Source: a bacterium (GTDB taxonomy: Bacteria > Armatimonadota > JACIXR01). From it: DNA of 64,000 nt. Made by a program: the position numbers and the translations under genes. The notes under the pieces are model-generated. The model was not told where the DNA came from, did not search any database, and saw nothing but the letters and a program-made list of their open reading frames with translations. The DNA is taken from the NCBI GenBank assembly GCA_014360495.1, contig JACIXR010000005.1, positions 168,894-232,893 of the forward strand, in the 5' to 3' direction. Position 1 is the stretch's first letter. Every line of letters starts with the position of its first letter. Of the stretch, positions 52,479-62,583 are shown piece by piece.

Positions 52479-53536
52479 AAGCGATGGTTTCAAGAATTTC
52501 GGATGTGCTGAAGAGAAAAAGGGTAGACGCTTTTTTGGTAACCCAAAGGGAGAACATAGCTTATTTGAGCGGTTTTTACGGCTCAATGGGCGCCTTGCTC
52601 ATTTCCGAGAAACCAGTTCTATTCGTTGATGGGAGATACTACATCCAGGCTAAGGAACAAGCACCAAATTGCGAGATTGTGCTCGCCAAGAATTCCTTTT
52701 GGGATGTGGTGAGCGAATTCATAAAGAATCATGGAATTAAAAGGCTGGGATTTGAGGACGCGAATGTAACTTATCGGGTATATCGTTCTTTGAAGAGGAA
52801 GCTCAAAGGGGTTTCTTTTGTTCCTTTAAGCGGGATAGTTGAGAAGGAGAGGATAATTAAGAAGGATTGGGAAATAGAGAGAATGAGGAAGGCTCAGGCG
52901 CTGGCTGAGGAAGCGGTATCTCATTGTTTGAATATCTTAAAAGAGGGCATTTGCGAGAAGGATTTAGCTAGGGAATTTGAGTTTTATGTGAAGGGAAAAG
53001 GAGCAGAGTTGGCTTTTGAGAGTATTGTTGCTTTTGGAGAGAGAAGCGCCCTTCCTCATGCAAAACCAACCGAAAGGAAGTTGAAGAAGGGGGATATAGT
53101 CCTGATGGATGTAGGGGCGAGAGTGGATGGCTATTGCTCTGATATGACCCGTGTATTCTTCTTCGGAAAGCCGGAGGATGAACTCCTGAAGATGTTCAAT
53201 GCTGTGTTGGAGGCTCAGAACCGAGCGATAGAGGGTATAAGGGAGGGAAAGAAATGCGGCGAAATAGACGCTTTGGCAAGGGAGTGCTTGAATGAGAAAG
53301 GTTATGGTGAGCTTTTTACCCATTCTCTGGGACATGGCATTGGTAGAGAGGTTCACGAGATGCCGGGCTTGGCTCCCAATAGCAAGGAGAGGCTCGTCTC
53401 CTCCGCTATTGTAACCGTTGAGCCCGGCATATATGTTGAGGGTTTGGGTGGTATAAGGATTGAGGATATGGTATTGGTGGGAAAGAAATCGTGCGAGGAT
53501 TTGACCCACTTCCCCAAGGAGCCGACCATCATTTGA
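52475..53536 (+). CDS. Xaa-Pro aminopeptidase / M24 metallopeptidase
   Basis: 353 residues, the short M24B type. An N-terminal creatinase-like domain (about 1-125) is followed by the pita-bread domain with metal ligands in [19 protein letters not shown] (two Asp), [13 protein letters not shown] (His), TVEPGIYV (Glu) and [11 protein letters not shown] (Glu). It removes N-terminal residues before proline. It follows aroQ with a 4-base overlap, an arrangement also seen in Firmicutes, where efp often comes next; here xerC follows instead. Confidence 0.93.
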   Translation: MKAMVSRISDVLKRKRVDAFLVTQRENIAYLSGFYGSMGALLISEKPVLFVDGRYYIQAKEQAPNCEIVLAKNSFWDVVSEFIKNHGIKRLGFEDANVTYRVYRSLKRKLKGVSFVPLSGIVEKERIIKKDWEIERMRKAQALAEEAVSHCLNILKEGICEKDLAREFEFYVKGKGAELAFESIVAFGERSALPHAKPTERKLKKGDIVLMDVGARVDGYCSDMTRVFFFGKPEDELLKMFNAVLEAQNRAIEGIREGKKCGEIDALARECLNEKGYGELFTHSLGHGIGREVHEMPGLAPNSKERLVSSAIVTVEPGIYVEGLGGIRIEDMVLVGKKSCEDLTHFPKEPTII

Positions 53537-53544
53537 GCCCCTTT

Positions 53545-53573
53545 TTGATTTTTGCCTCTGAATAAGTTAAAAT
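53545..53573 (+). promoter_or_regulatory. Promoter of xerC-hslV-hslU (near-leaderless)
   Basis: TTGATT (53545-53550), a 17-bp spacer and TAAAAT (53568-53573). The xerC ATG at 53584 is 10 bases beyond, leaving room for only a few untranslated bases. Confidence 0.6.
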
Positions 53574-53583
53574 TATTTTGGAA

Positions 53584-54459
53584 ATGACTGTAGAGATTGA
53601 TGAATTTTTGAATTATTTGAAAGAGGTGAAGAGCTCATCGCCTCACACCCTTAAATCATACAGCGAAGACCTTCTTCAATTTGCGAAATTCGCTCAACAA
53701 AGAAATGTCTTCAATTGGGGTGAGGTGGACATCCAATTGATTAGAGCCTTCATTGGTTCCTTACAGGAGCAAAAATACAGCAGAAGAACGATAGCGAGGA
53801 AGTTATCATCCCTGCGGTCACTTTACAAGTTTCTCGTGAAAAGCGGTAAACTAAAATCAAATATAATGTTACTTGTCTCCTCACCTCGACTTGGGCGTGG
53901 TTTGCCTCGCTTTTTAAAGGTTAAAGATATTGAAGCTATGCTTTCAAACAGCGATGAGGATATATTGGGGATTCGCAATAGGGCTATACTTGAGCTCCTT
54001 TATTCCACGGGAATGCGGGTATCAGAGCTCGCCTCCTTGAATATAGATGATGTCAAGGAAAAAAGCGAAGAGCTGAGGATAAGAGGAAAGCGTGGAAAGG
54101 AGAGGACGGTTTTCCTCGGGGAAAAAGCGAGACAAGCACTTAAAGACTATCTTTCCCTTTCTCGCCCGATTTTGGAGAGAAAGCCGATAAAAGCCCTCTT
54201 CCTCAACAGGTTCGGAGGTAAATTATCCGTCAGGGGAATCCACAAGATTGTAAGTAAAACGGCTAAACTCAACGCCCTTTATGCCTCTCCTCATACTTTT
54301 CGCCATTCCTTCGCCACGCATCTATTGGAGAGGGGAGCGGATTTAAGAGCTGTTCAAGAGCTTTTAGGACACGCGAGCCTTGCCACAACCCAGATTTATA
54401 CCCACTTAACGGTGGATAAACTAAAGGAAGTTTATAAGAAGGCGCATCCAAGGGGATGA
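53584..54459 (+). CDS. xerC: Tyrosine recombinase XerC
   Basis: 291 residues from the ATG at 53584; a TTG two codons earlier is possible. An N-terminal SAM-like DNA-binding domain (about 1-90) is followed by a catalytic domain with the R-K-H-R-H-Y set: [11 protein letters not shown] (Arg), the beta-hairpin Lys in [25 protein letters not shown] (His and Arg), [11 protein letters not shown] (His) and IYTHL (nucleophile Tyr). It resolves chromosome dimers at dif. Linkage xerC-hslV-hslU is the arrangement found in Firmicutes and Thermotoga-like bacteria, which favours XerC over a phage integrase. No Shine-Dalgarno is visible. Confidence 0.93.
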   Translation: MTVEIDEFLNYLKEVKSSSPHTLKSYSEDLLQFAKFAQQRNVFNWGEVDIQLIRAFIGSLQEQKYSRRTIARKLSSLRSLYKFLVKSGKLKSNIMLLVSSPRLGRGLPRFLKVKDIEAMLSNSDEDILGIRNRAILELLYSTGMRVSELASLNIDDVKEKSEELRIRGKRGKERTVFLGEKARQALKDYLSLSRPILERKPIKALFLNRFGGKLSVRGIHKIVSKTAKLNALYASPHTFRHSFATHLLERGADLRAVQELLGHASLATTQIYTHLTVDKLKEVYKKAHPRG

Positions 54460-55004
54460 AAGGAGAAATGAAAAGCACAACGATATTGGCAGTCAAGAGA
54501 TACGGGAAGGTAGCGATAGCGGGAGATGGGCAGGTCACCTTCCAGAATACAATCCTAAAGAACTCCGCCCGCAAGGTCAGGAAGATGTATAATGGGAGAG
54601 TCATCGCGGGCTTCGCTGGAGCAGCTGCCGATGCCCTTGCCCTATTTGACCGGTTAGAGGGAAAACTGCAGGAGCACAAAGGAAATCTTTTAAGGGCTTG
54701 CGTTGAGTTGGCCAAGGAGTGGAGAACCGAGAGGGCGTTGCGCCAGTTGGAGGCGCTTCTTGTGGTATCAGATGGAAAGCAGCTATTGGTTGTCTCGGGC
54801 ACTGGCGATGTCATAGAGCCTGATGATGATGTCGTGGGAATAGGTTCTGGTGGACCCTATGCCCTCGCTGCTGCCAAGGCACTGATGAAATATACTAATT
54901 TAGATGCAGAGCAGATAGCAGTAGAGGCTATCAAGATAGCTTCCTCAATTTGCATCTATACAAATGACCAGATTTTTATGGAAACGATAGAAGGAAGTGA
55001 GTGA
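54456..55004 (+). CDS. hslV: ATP-dependent protease proteolytic subunit HslV
   Basis: 182 residues (178 if started at ATG 54468). After removal of a short propeptide the nucleophile is the Thr of [18 protein letters not shown], the later [20 protein letters not shown] and [16 protein letters not shown] are family markers. HslV forms a dodecamer capped by the HslU ATPase and degrades unfolded proteins, which matters at high temperature. The first ATG overlaps the xerC stop (ATGA); the second follows AAAGGAG closely. The choice between them is open. Confidence 0.95.
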   Translation: MKGEMKSTTILAVKRYGKVAIAGDGQVTFQNTILKNSARKVRKMYNGRVIAGFAGAAADALALFDRLEGKLQEHKGNLLRACVELAKEWRTERALRQLEALLVVSDGKQLLVVSGTGDVIEPDDDVVGIGSGGPYALAAAKALMKYTNLDAEQIAVEAIKIASSICIYTNDQIFMETIEGSE

Positions 55005-55005
55005 T

Positions 55006-56418
55006 ATGACGGACCCAATGGCTTATTTAACGCCTCAAAAAATAGTGGAGGAGCTGGATAAGTATATCGTTGGACAATATAAAGCGAAAAAAGCAGTTGC
55101 CATTGCTCTGAGGAACCGCTATAGGCGTAAATTTCTTCCACCTCACTTAAGAGAAGAGGTAATCCCAAAGAATATATTGATGATAGGTCCTACGGGGGTT
55201 GGGAAGACGGAGATAGCGAGGAGGATGGCGAGAATCGTCTCCGCTCCTTTCGTGAAAGTTGAGGCAACCAAATTCACAGAGGTCGGTTATGTGGGAAGGG
55301 ATGTGGATTCAATTATAAGGGATTTGATGAATGTTGCTGTGCAGATGGTAAGGCAGGAGAAGTTGGAGGAAGTTAAGGAGAAAGCGAGGGTTCTCGCAAT
55401 TGAACGCCTCCTTGATATCCTTTATCCCTTACCCCAACGCTCTTCACAGGTATTCAATCCCTTGCAGGTTCTCTTCGGGAGAAGAGAGGAAAGCGATATG
55501 AGCGAGGAAGAGTTCAATTATCGCTTATCTGCTGTTCAAAAGCAAAGGGCGGAGGCAAGGGGGAAAATAGAGAGTGGGGAAATGGATAACGAGGTAATAG
55601 AGATTGAAGTTGAGGATAGCAGGGTTATTCCCGCTGTTGAGGTGTTCACGCCAGCGGGGGTTGAGGAGATGGGATTGGATTTCCAGGAAATCTTCGGCAA
55701 TATATTGCCCAAGCAGAAGAAAAGAAGAAAGGTCACGATAAGGGAAGCGAAGGACATATTAGCAGCTGAGGAAGCGGATAAATTGATTGATATGGATGAG
55801 GTGAGGAGAGAGGCAAGGGAAAGGGCGGAGAATCTCGGCGTTGTCTTCATTGATGAGATAGACAAGGTGGTGGGAAAGGGAGGTGGAGTTGGACCAGATG
55901 TCTCAAGGGAAGGAGTGCAAAGAGACCTCCTCCCCCTTGTGGAAGGCTCAACTGTGCAGACAAAATACGGACCAGTTAAAACCGACCACATCTTGTTTAT
56001 CGCTGCGGGAGCTTTCCATAACGCTCGTCCCTCTGACCTTATCCCCGAGCTTCAAGGACGATTCCCTATAAGGGTGGAGTTAGACCCCCTTACTGAAGAG
56101 GATTTCCGCAGGATATTGACTGAGCCGGAAAACGCCCTCTGTAAGCAGTATCAAGCCCTTCTCGCCACGGAAGGAGTGGATTTGCAGTTCACTGAGGACG
56201 GAGTGAGGGAAATCGCGCACATAGCCCGCCTCGTTAACGAACGCACTGAGGACATTGGGGCACGCCGCCTCCACACTGTTATGGAGAAACTATTAGAGGA
56301 TATCTCCTTCCAGGCGCCCTCCTTAGCTGGGCAGAAGGTAATCGTAGATGCCAACTTCGTCCAGCGTCAGCTGGGCGAAATCCTGGAAAGCGAGGACCTC
56401 TCGCGCTTTATCCTCTAA
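55006..56418 (+). CDS. hslU: ATP-dependent protease ATPase subunit HslU
   Basis: 470 residues from the ATG at 55006, after AAGGAAG; a GTG at 54997 within hslV is less likely. [17 protein letters not shown] opens the protein. Walker A is GPTGVGKTE, followed by [21 protein letters not shown], the variable I-domain (about 110-245), Walker [11 protein letters not shown], and the sensor region with [18 protein letters not shown]. The C-terminus LSRFIL is the tail that opens HslV. It starts one base after the hslV stop. Its stop overlaps that of the convergent GH36-like gene by 4 bases. Confidence 0.96.
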   Translation: MTDPMAYLTPQKIVEELDKYIVGQYKAKKAVAIALRNRYRRKFLPPHLREEVIPKNILMIGPTGVGKTEIARRMARIVSAPFVKVEATKFTEVGYVGRDVDSIIRDLMNVAVQMVRQEKLEEVKEKARVLAIERLLDILYPLPQRSSQVFNPLQVLFGRREESDMSEEEFNYRLSAVQKQRAEARGKIESGEMDNEVIEIEVEDSRVIPAVEVFTPAGVEEMGLDFQEIFGNILPKQKKRRKVTIREAKDILAAEEADKLIDMDEVRREARERAENLGVVFIDEIDKVVGKGGGVGPDVSREGVQRDLLPLVEGSTVQTKYGPVKTDHILFIAAGAFHNARPSDLIPELQGRFPIRVELDPLTEEDFRRILTEPENALCKQYQALLATEGVDLQFTEDGVREIAHIARLVNERTEDIGARRLHTVMEKLLEDISFQAPSLAGQKVIVDANFVQRQLGEILESEDLSRFIL

Positions 56419-58853
56419 CTCTTGCGAAGCTCCAATATCTCCCAGCTCAAAGGAGGCATAGTAATTTCTATCCTTAGCTTGTCCCCTTCCCTCTTCCATT
56501 CTACCTTCCTTCCATCCTTTATGCTCTTTATCTCTAATGTCTTGAAATCTACATCAATCAAATAATTCTTTGGCACGAATTCAATCACCGCCTTGTCCTG
56601 CTCCTCGCCGGGATTCCATAGGCAGATATAGCCATATTTCCCTTTGTGAAGAGGACGGAGATGCATTACTCCGTCAATGTGGGGCTTCGCATTGGGGTCT
56701 CTCGGCTCCCAGGGTCTATCAAGTATCGGCTGGGCAAAGGCAAGCCAATCCCTGTTCTCCTTGTTCCATTTCACCCACTTTTTAATAACTTCTTTCTCCC
56801 TCTCCGTCATCTCGTCCAATCTCCCGTGAACCTCCACATTGCATATATAGGCTCCAATTGAGGTAAAATGATACTCAAGCGCGTTTATATCCTCCTGACC
56901 AATGGGGAGATGGCAAGGGGTCTCCCAGGCAATGGTGAATGGCGGACGCACAAAGGTCAAATTCCAGAGGGTTTGGCGATAAATATCCGCATTCTTATAC
57001 CACCACCTCACAACCCTTTGCCTATTTGGGTCATAACCTATCTCCCAGTCGCCAAACCATCCCTCATCGTTCACATCACATACCTCAGGTCCGCCTTCCC
57101 ATCCTCTGTCTATGACGAACTTGGGATTGATTTCCCTCACGCTATCGCAAAACTCCTTCCACCCCTTCCATTGGGAAGCGAGTGAATATCCAGGCAAATG
57201 CTTGTGGTTTGGCTGAGTGCATCCCGCCTCTAACAATCCATCATCGCATTTGAAGAACTCTACCCCTTGCTTTACATACTTTAACATCCTCTCTTTAATG
57301 GAATCAAGATAATCGGAGCCGAGACACATCCCATAACGAGAACCCCACTCGTGTGCTATCTCGCCATCCCTCTTCACTACCCATTCGGGATGTTCCCTCA
57401 CTACCTGTGAACCGGGAGCTGCCATTATGGGAGCGAACCAAATGCCAAAACGCAATCCATGTTCTTCGCAGAGCTTCTTTATATAAGCCAAGCCTTTTGG
57501 AAACTTGTTCTCATCCACAATCCAGTCGCCGTAAATATCATCCCCGTTGTTTTTCTGCCAGCCGTCGTCTATCACGAAGTACTCACAACCCAACTCCTTG
57601 GCAATGGGTATTATCCTCTCGCAGAGCTTCTCATTTACATTGTGATAATAGCCGAACCAAGTGTTATAAATAGGAGGAATACTGTAAGGCGTGGCTCGAA
57701 CATAGTGGTGGGACATATAAAGCTGATAGATGAAGGCTCCATTCGCTCCATCGCCTTGGAATACAGCTATGATAGCCTTGGGAGTCGTAAGCTCTCTCTT
57801 AACCACATCATCATAGAGCCAGCGAAGTTGGAATTTGTATTCGGCAAAATCGCTGTTTCCTAAAATCGAGCCCACCCCTCCTATTATCCCCTTTCCACCT
57901 GCCCAAACAGCTTTGCTCGTGCCGGGAAATCCCCTTACCTGATAATCAGCCTTTGGGAGCCTAATCTCGTCTAACACTATCTCCCTTGGCAACAAGGTCT
58001 CGGAAATGCCAGAACGCTTCAATTCAAACCATTTCACAATCCAAGGCTCGTCTCCCTGATAAACTTGATAGTGAACATCAACCGCCCCCCCCCTGTTCGT
58101 CCCCTTCCCCGATAGAGAGATGATTAGCTCCTTCCCATCCTTGTTGCTATTGATTTTATATCCCCTCAAATCCCAATCCTTGCTCAAATCAAGCGTATAT
58201 ACATCCCTCATAGGCGTTATTGAAACTTGACCATAAATGCCGTTCGGTTTACCATGTCCTCTAAGCTCTATTGCAAGCACCTTTCCCGCTGGAATCCGAA
58301 TTGCTATATCTTTTGTCCAAGGTGCTTCATCAGATTTCACCTCTCTTATCAACTTCCCGTCAATATAAATCAGGGCTTCATCATCTATTGCTCTGTGAAA
58401 CTCCAAAAAATAGCTTTCGTTCTCCGCAAGGGAAAGCCTTTTTCTCAGCCACCAAACTTTGTTATCCTCTTCAACTCGGAAGGGGAGATTTATCTCTTTC
58501 CAATCGCTATCGTCAAATTCGGCTGACTGCCATCCCTCCGGTGGCTTGGTCTCGCTCATCCTCCATCCACGCATTATATGGACGGTTTTATCGGGAGAGA
58601 AAAATCCGAAGTATCCTTCTGGAGATGGCTCGGCTACGAATTGAGTAGATGTTATTTTATCCTTTAGAGAGGTCGTAAACAAGCCGCCGTTTTTGAACAC
58701 TATTACTCTTTCCAATCTTAAATTGCTCAATGTCCAAGTATTTTCCCCCTTATCATAGCGAATATTCGCCACTCCTTTGCGGAAGAAGTTGCTCGTCGTA
58801 GTTGCTAAAGTCAAAGGGGAGAGAAAAAGCAGAACCAATTTTAAATATTGCAT
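56415..58853 (-). CDS. Secreted alpha-galactosidase-like enzyme (clan GH-D, GH36-like)
   Basis: 812 residues. A signal peptide (about 1-18) is followed by a beta-sandwich with an inserted galactose-binding-like segment (about 100-215: [31 protein letters not shown]). The TIM barrel (about 395-700) carries [33 protein letters not shown] and GIWFAP, hallmarks of GH36/GH27. The nucleophile is probably in VEFFKCDDG, and a second carboxylate in [11 protein letters not shown] or the later [13 protein letters not shown] small C-terminal beta domain ends it. It would release alpha-galactose or a related sugar. AAGGAGG precedes the ATG. It is divergent from nadE. Confidence 0.83.
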   Translation of the reverse strand: MQYLKLVLLFLSPLTLATTTSNFFRKGVANIRYDKGENTWTLSNLRLERVIVFKNGGLFTTSLKDKITSTQFVAEPSPEGYFGFFSPDKTVHIMRGWRMSETKPPEGWQSAEFDDSDWKEINLPFRVEEDNKVWWLRKRLSLAENESYFLEFHRAIDDEALIYIDGKLIREVKSDEAPWTKDIAIRIPAGKVLAIELRGHGKPNGIYGQVSITPMRDVYTLDLSKDWDLRGYKINSNKDGKELIISLSGKGTNRGGAVDVHYQVYQGDEPWIVKWFELKRSGISETLLPREIVLDEIRLPKADYQVRGFPGTSKAVWAGGKGIIGGVGSILGNSDFAEYKFQLRWLYDDVVKRELTTPKAIIAVFQGDGANGAFIYQLYMSHHYVRATPYSIPPIYNTWFGYYHNVNEKLCERIIPIAKELGCEYFVIDDGWQKNNGDDIYGDWIVDENKFPKGLAYIKKLCEEHGLRFGIWFAPIMAAPGSQVVREHPEWVVKRDGEIAHEWGSRYGMCLGSDYLDSIKERMLKYVKQGVEFFKCDDGLLEAGCTQPNHKHLPGYSLASQWKGWKEFCDSVREINPKFVIDRGWEGGPEVCDVNDEGWFGDWEIGYDPNRQRVVRWWYKNADIYRQTLWNLTFVRPPFTIAWETPCHLPIGQEDINALEYHFTSIGAYICNVEVHGRLDEMTEREKEVIKKWVKWNKENRDWLAFAQPILDRPWEPRDPNAKPHIDGVMHLRPLHKGKYGYICLWNPGEEQDKAVIEFVPKNYLIDVDFKTLEIKSIKDGRKVEWKREGDKLRIEITMPPLSWEILELRKS

Positions 58854-58875
58854 TTTCCTTCCTCCTTCGTTAAAT

Positions 58876-58905
58876 TCATTATATGTGTATCAATGTCATT
58901 ATATG
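58876..58905. promoter_or_regulatory. Tandem TCATTATATG repeats between divergent genes
   Basis: Two identical 10-mers (58876-58885 and 58896-58905) start exactly 20 bp apart, about two helical turns, between the alpha-galactosidase-like gene and nadE. On the minus strand each gives CATATAATGA, so they overlap possible -10 boxes for the enzyme gene. They may be regulator half-sites or twin -10 elements. Confidence 0.4.
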
Positions 58906-58920
58906 CGAGGTGGTTCTAGG

Positions 58921-59697
58921 ATGCAAGAAGAACTTTCAATTGATGTAGATTATGTTCGCAAGAGGATAATTTATTTCATTCGGAAAGAAACGGAGAGGGC
59001 GGGTATTAAAAAAGCAGTTATCGGGTTATCCGGTGGGCTTGATTCCTCAACGGTTTTTCTCCTTGCGGTTGAAGCGTTGGGTGGAGAGAACATAATCGCC
59101 CTGTCGCTTCCCTATAAGACAAGCGACCCTCAAAATATTGAGGATGCAAAGGAACTTGCCTCCTCAACGGGCGCTAAATGGGAATTAATAGATATAACCC
59201 CCCAGATTGATGCCTTTTTCCAATCTTGTCCTACTGATAACCTTGTTCAAAAGGGAAACAAAATGGCAAGGGAAAGGATGAGCATATTGTATGATAGAGC
59301 GTATTTTTATAGAGCTCTTGTTTTGGGGACGGGAAACAAAACGGAGTGGCTCTTGGGGTATACAACTCGCTGGGGGGATTCAGCCTGCGACCTTGCTCCA
59401 ATCCTTGACCTCTACAAGACTCAAGTTAGGCAATTGGCGAAAGCGATAGGCGTACCGGAAAAGATAATAAAGAAAGTTCCCACAGCTGAGCTCTGGCCGG
59501 GTCAGACGGACGAAGGAGAGTTAGGATTCACTTATGAGGAAGTTGATAAGCTTCTTTTCAATTTGATTGATAAGGGTTTGTCAAGGAGACAATTGATTGA
59601 TAAGGGCTTTGCTACGGAATTCATAGATAAAGTGATTGAGAGGGTTCACAAGATGGCATTTAAAAGGAAATTACCTCCTTATCCTCGTATCTATTAG
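58921..59697 (+). CDS. nadE: NH3-dependent NAD+ synthetase
   Basis: 258 residues from the ATG at 58921. An upstream in-frame extension to 58777 runs into the divergent gene and is not coding. The ATP-binding P-loop is VIGLSGGLDSSTVF. Further markers are LPYKTSDPQNIEDAKEL, ALVLGTGNKTEWLLGY, TRWGDSACDLAPI and TAELWPGQTDEGELG. No glutaminase domain is present, so ammonia is the nitrogen source. It makes NAD from deamido-NAD in the cytoplasm. rsmI starts 9 bases after its stop. Confidence 0.95.
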   Translation: MQEELSIDVDYVRKRIIYFIRKETERAGIKKAVIGLSGGLDSSTVFLLAVEALGGENIIALSLPYKTSDPQNIEDAKELASSTGAKWELIDITPQIDAFFQSCPTDNLVQKGNKMARERMSILYDRAYFYRALVLGTGNKTEWLLGYTTRWGDSACDLAPILDLYKTQVRQLAKAIGVPEKIIKKVPTAELWPGQTDEGELGFTYEEVDKLLFNLIDKGLSRRQLIDKGFATEFIDKVIERVHKMAFKRKLPPYPRIY

Positions 59698-59705
59698 GAG
59701 GGGAA

Positions 59706-60392
59706 TTGGCGAGCAAAGGCAATCTCTTCGTCGTCGCTACCCCGCTTGGAAATCTCAAGGACATAACCCTTCGGGCTTTAGAGGTTTTCAAAGATGTAGA
59801 TTTCATTGTCGCAGAGGATACAAGGAAGGCGAAGGGGTTGCTAAGCCATTATGATATAAGAAAGCCCGTAATCTCCCTTCACCGACATAGTCCAAGAAGC
59901 AGGGTGGAGCAAATTATAAAGAGAATTGAAAATGGGGAGAACGCTGCCCTCATCTCAGAGGCAGGAACGCCAGCCATTTCCGACCCAGGCGAGGAACTTG
60001 TGAAGTATTGTGGTGAAAGAGGTATAAAAACAATCCCCATACCAGGTCCTTCCGCTATAACGACTGCGTTGAGCGTGAGTGGGATGCCAGCCCAAAATTT
60101 CTCCTTCTTCTCTTTTTTGCCAAGAGGAAGAAGCAAAAGGAGAAAATTGCTGAACGAAATCAAAAATTATCCCCATACTTTAGTTTTCTTTGAAGCACCT
60201 CATAGGATAATAGAAACATTAGAGGATATCTTAGAGGTAATGGGAGATAGGAAAATCGTTTTGTGCAGAGAGCTCACAAAGATTTACGAGGAGATATTCA
60301 GAGGGAAGGTGAGCGAGGCTTTGAAGATGTTGAGGGAAAAGGGAGCGAGGGGAGAGTTCACAATCGTTTTAGAGGGGTGTCTTTCTTCCTAA
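59706..60392 (+). CDS. rsmI: 16S rRNA (cytidine1402-2'-O)-methyltransferase
   Basis: 228 residues, slightly short of the usual 270-290 because the C-terminal extension is missing. The start is a TTG after AGGAGGGG. Typical tetrapyrrole-methylase-fold motifs are NLFVVATPLGNLKDITLRAL, VAEDTRKAKGLLSHY, LISEAGTPAISDPGEELV, IPGPSAITTALSVSGMP, FLPRGRSKRRKLL and FFEAPHRIIETLEDI. It methylates ribosomal RNA in the decoding centre. Its 3' end overlaps the convergent MraY-like gene by 24 bases. Confidence 0.94.
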   Translation: MASKGNLFVVATPLGNLKDITLRALEVFKDVDFIVAEDTRKAKGLLSHYDIRKPVISLHRHSPRSRVEQIIKRIENGENAALISEAGTPAISDPGEELVKYCGERGIKTIPIPGPSAITTALSVSGMPAQNFSFFSFLPRGRSKRRKLLNEIKNYPHTLVFFEAPHRIIETLEDILEVMGDRKIVLCRELTKIYEEIFRGKVSEALKMLREKGARGEFTIVLEGCLSS

Positions 60393-61121
60393 GTTGTCTA
60401 AAATCCGCAAAAAGGAGTTTCCCGCTATTAACTTGCTGAAAGAGACGAATTCTCCGAGTAGAATCATAACAAAGAGAAAAGAAGCATAGCATATTTGAAC
60501 ATATAAGGGAGTATATGCGAAGGATAAGCCAAGAATAGCGCCGAGACTATTAGAACCGCTATCGCCCAACATCGCTTTTTCCCTAAGGTCATAGACAAGG
60601 AAAGCAAGGGCGAAGGAAAAGAGAAACGGGTAGGATTTGCCAGAGAAGAGAAGTGAAAGAAAGGATAGCAGAGCGAAAGCCTTTAGACATCTTCCGGGAC
60701 GCAAATCCAAGAGATTTAGAAAATTGGCTGAGGCGGCAATTACGAAGGCTGAAAGCAGGATACGAGGCAAGGAGGAATAAAGCGATGAGGCTATTATTAT
60801 CGCAATTACTCCGCCTCCCAATGCTTTCAGCCAGCCAGTTGAGAATTTCCCCTTAAACAAAAGGGAGAAATGTCCTTTGAACCCTTTAACATCTTTTAGC
60901 CCCCAAACATCATCGGCAAAGCCAAGAACGCCGAAGGAAAAAAGAGTCAGGGCTGAGATGAAATCCTTGGAAAAAAGAAAGTAAATGCTTCCAACGAATG
61001 GGATAAGGAATCCGGCTTTAGGGATATATATGCCCTGGAAATTTTTTTCCTTCAAAGGCAAACGATGAGAAAATAAAGGCAAAAGCAGTCCGAGCAGAAA
61101 ACCCAAGATTAAAGAGTTCAT
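60369..61121 (-). CDS. MraY/WecA-family phosphoglycosyltransferase-like membrane protein (short)
   Basis: 250 residues, clearly shorter than MraY (about 320). It is very hydrophobic. Conserved cytoplasmic loops are present: GFADDVWGLKDVKGFKGHFS (Asp-Asp metal site), ANFLNLLDLRPGRCLK (nucleotide loop; MraY has NxxNxxDGxDG) and LGDSGSNSLGAIL. The DGLDG part of MraY is altered to DLRPG. It may transfer a phospho-sugar to a polyprenyl phosphate or be a divergent non-peptidoglycan enzyme. It is the last gene of the trmFO / MctB-SteB-like / GT2 operon, coupled by an ATGA overlap with the GT2 gene. Confidence 0.8.
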   Translation of the reverse strand: MNSLILGFLLGLLLPLFSHRLPLKEKNFQGIYIPKAGFLIPFVGSIYFLFSKDFISALTLFSFGVLGFADDVWGLKDVKGFKGHFSLLFKGKFSTGWLKALGGGVIAIIIASSLYSSLPRILLSAFVIAASANFLNLLDLRPGRCLKAFALLSFLSLLFSGKSYPFLFSFALAFLVYDLREKAMLGDSGSNSLGAILGLSFAYTPLYVQICYASFLFVMILLGEFVSFSKLIAGNSFLRILDNLGRKTPL

Positions 61122-61789
61122 CTTTTGATTAATATTTTAAATAGAGCGAAGAGAATGTGAATAAACTGCTTGCCCCTGTGAATAAATCCTCGCCAACTCC
61201 ATCCCGTTCTTCTATGCGTTATGTTCAAGGGTATTTCCTTTACCCTATAACCTTTTCTTAGGGCGTAAATCGTCAAAGCGGTCTCAAATCCAAATCTCCC
61301 TTCCCAAGGAAATCCCTCTAATATCTCCCTTCTCATAGCCCTCTGCCCTGATATGGGTGAATTCAAATCCCTCCCCGTAAATAACCTCACCCCAAATCGG
61401 GAAAGTGCTAAAACAAGACCCAACCCACCTCTTCTCTTGGGCAAATCCGCAATCGTCATATCTGCCTCTCCCTTCAAAACAGGTGGAATGAGGGTAAGGG
61501 CTTTAATCGCGGAAGAACCGAGGTCTGCATCTAATAAAAGCAGAATCTCCCCTCTGCTGAGTAGAAATCCCGCTCTCAATGCCCATCCTTTCCCCCTATT
61601 CCTACTCAACCTAAAAACTTTCGCTCCCGCTTTTCTTGCTTCCATAGCGGTTTCATCTTCCGAGCCATCGTCAACTACAATGAGCTCCTTAGCAAAAGGC
61701 AAGACGCTCCTTACCGTTTCCCTTATCCTATCAGCCTCGTTGTAGGCGGGGATAATTATAGAAACTCTTTCCTTACCCAAATCCTTCAA
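61118..61789 (-). CDS. Glycosyltransferase family 2, polyprenyl-phosphate-sugar synthase-like
   Basis: 223 residues. The GT-A fold starts VSIIIPAYNEADRIRET, then LIVVDDGSEDETA, RNRGKGWALRAGFLLSRGEI, LLLDADLGSS (metal-binding DxD) and the acceptor loop SGQRAMRREILEGF, with a basic C-terminus. The pattern resembles dolichyl-phosphate mannose/glucose synthases. It overlaps the MctB/SteB-like gene by 4 bases on one side and the MraY-like gene by 4 on the other. The trio is a recurring neighbourhood in Firmicutes- and Actinobacteria-type genomes, probably for an envelope polymer. Confidence 0.88.
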   Translation of the reverse strand: MKDLGKERVSIIIPAYNEADRIRETVRSVLPFAKELIVVDDGSEDETAMEARKAGAKVFRLSRNRGKGWALRAGFLLSRGEILLLLDADLGSSAIKALTLIPPVLKGEADMTIADLPKRRGGLGLVLALSRFGVRLFTGRDLNSPISGQRAMRREILEGFPWEGRFGFETALTIYALRKGYRVKEIPLNITHRRTGWSWRGFIHRGKQFIHILFALFKILIKR

Positions 61790-62583
61790 AGTGGTGGAAG
61801 TAAGGCATCTGCCCCTTTACCCATCCCATAGTTGCCTTCTTTTCCCGAAAGCAGAAGCACTATCGCTAGCTCCCCAATTTCATAATCAACGCAATCAACA
61901 GTGGAAATACCCAAGTCTCTGTAAGAAGGGATAGCGGAGAAGGAAGTTGTGAACTCCTCACCTCCTATCACCTTCAAGCCAGATGTCATAAGTTTAGTAA
62001 TAAGAGGAACATCTACCCCCTTCACCCTTTTCTTATCAGCTTGCTTATCAGAGATTACAAGAAGCTTTGAGGCTGTTCCTTGCCAATCCTTGATATTTAT
62101 CAAGTTTTCCTTTTCAAGCGCCTTCAATCCACTTCTGTTCCCTATGGCAAGATTATTTGCGAAATTAGCAAAAATCCCGTCCTTATCCTCCCTCCCTTCA
62201 ATTTGAGAGGGGTTCAAATAAACCGTAAAGGAAATCCTTCCACCAGCCATCTCTATGGATTCCCCCAATTCGGAAACCGTCTTATCTTCAACTTTACCTA
62301 TACAGATTATCCCAACAGATTGTCCCACGCACTTGCCTTTTACAAGCGAAGGCAAGAGAAGCTGGGCAAATTTCCTGTAATTTTCTATAATCGCCTGTAT
62401 CTGCTTTGTTGCTTCCCTTTCCTTCCTCACTTCCTCTCTCACCTTCGCGAACTCTTTTTGTAGGTTTTGAGATATGCTCCTGATATCAGCCCGCATTACG
62501 AAGGCTGAGCCGATGAGAATCCCAATTGCTAAAGCGAAGAACACGGCAACAAGGCTCAAGAGATGATATCTTAGGCTTATCAT
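61786..62583 (-). CDS. MctB/SteB-like envelope protein ('copper transporter' family)
   Basis: 265 residues. An N-terminal YHLLSLVAVFFALAIGILIGS helix (about 6-28) anchors it in the membrane. A coiled-coil-like stretch follows (about 30-75: LQKEFAKVREEVRKEREATK), then an outer alpha/beta domain ending in a GKGADALLPPL tail. This is the layout of MctB of Mycobacterium and SteB of Corynebacterium. The 'copper transporter' label is questionable, because SteB partners SteA in cell-wall assembly. It overlaps trmFO by 4 bases upstream and the GT2 gene by 4 downstream. No SteA homologue lies in the window. Confidence 0.82.
   Translation of the reverse strand: MISLRYHLLSLVAVFFALAIGILIGSAFVMRADIRSISQNLQKEFAKVREEVRKEREATKQIQAIIENYRKFAQLLLPSLVKGKCVGQSVGIICIGKVEDKTVSELGESIEMAGGRISFTVYLNPSQIEGREDKDGIFANFANNLAIGNRSGLKALEKENLINIKDWQGTASKLLVISDKQADKKRVKGVDVPLITKLMTSGLKVIGGEEFTTSFSAIPSYRDLGISTVDCVDYEIGELAIVLLLSGKEGNYGMGKGADALLPPL

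Noticed and set aside
53578..53583. TTG start two codons before the xerC ATG
   Set aside because: It is even closer to the -10 box, and the ATG fits a short leader better. Only transcript mapping could decide.
58777..58920. A 48-residue N-terminal extension of NadE
   Set aside because: It overlaps the start of the divergent alpha-galactosidase-like gene, has no family similarity, and a proper ribosome site precedes the ATG at 58921.
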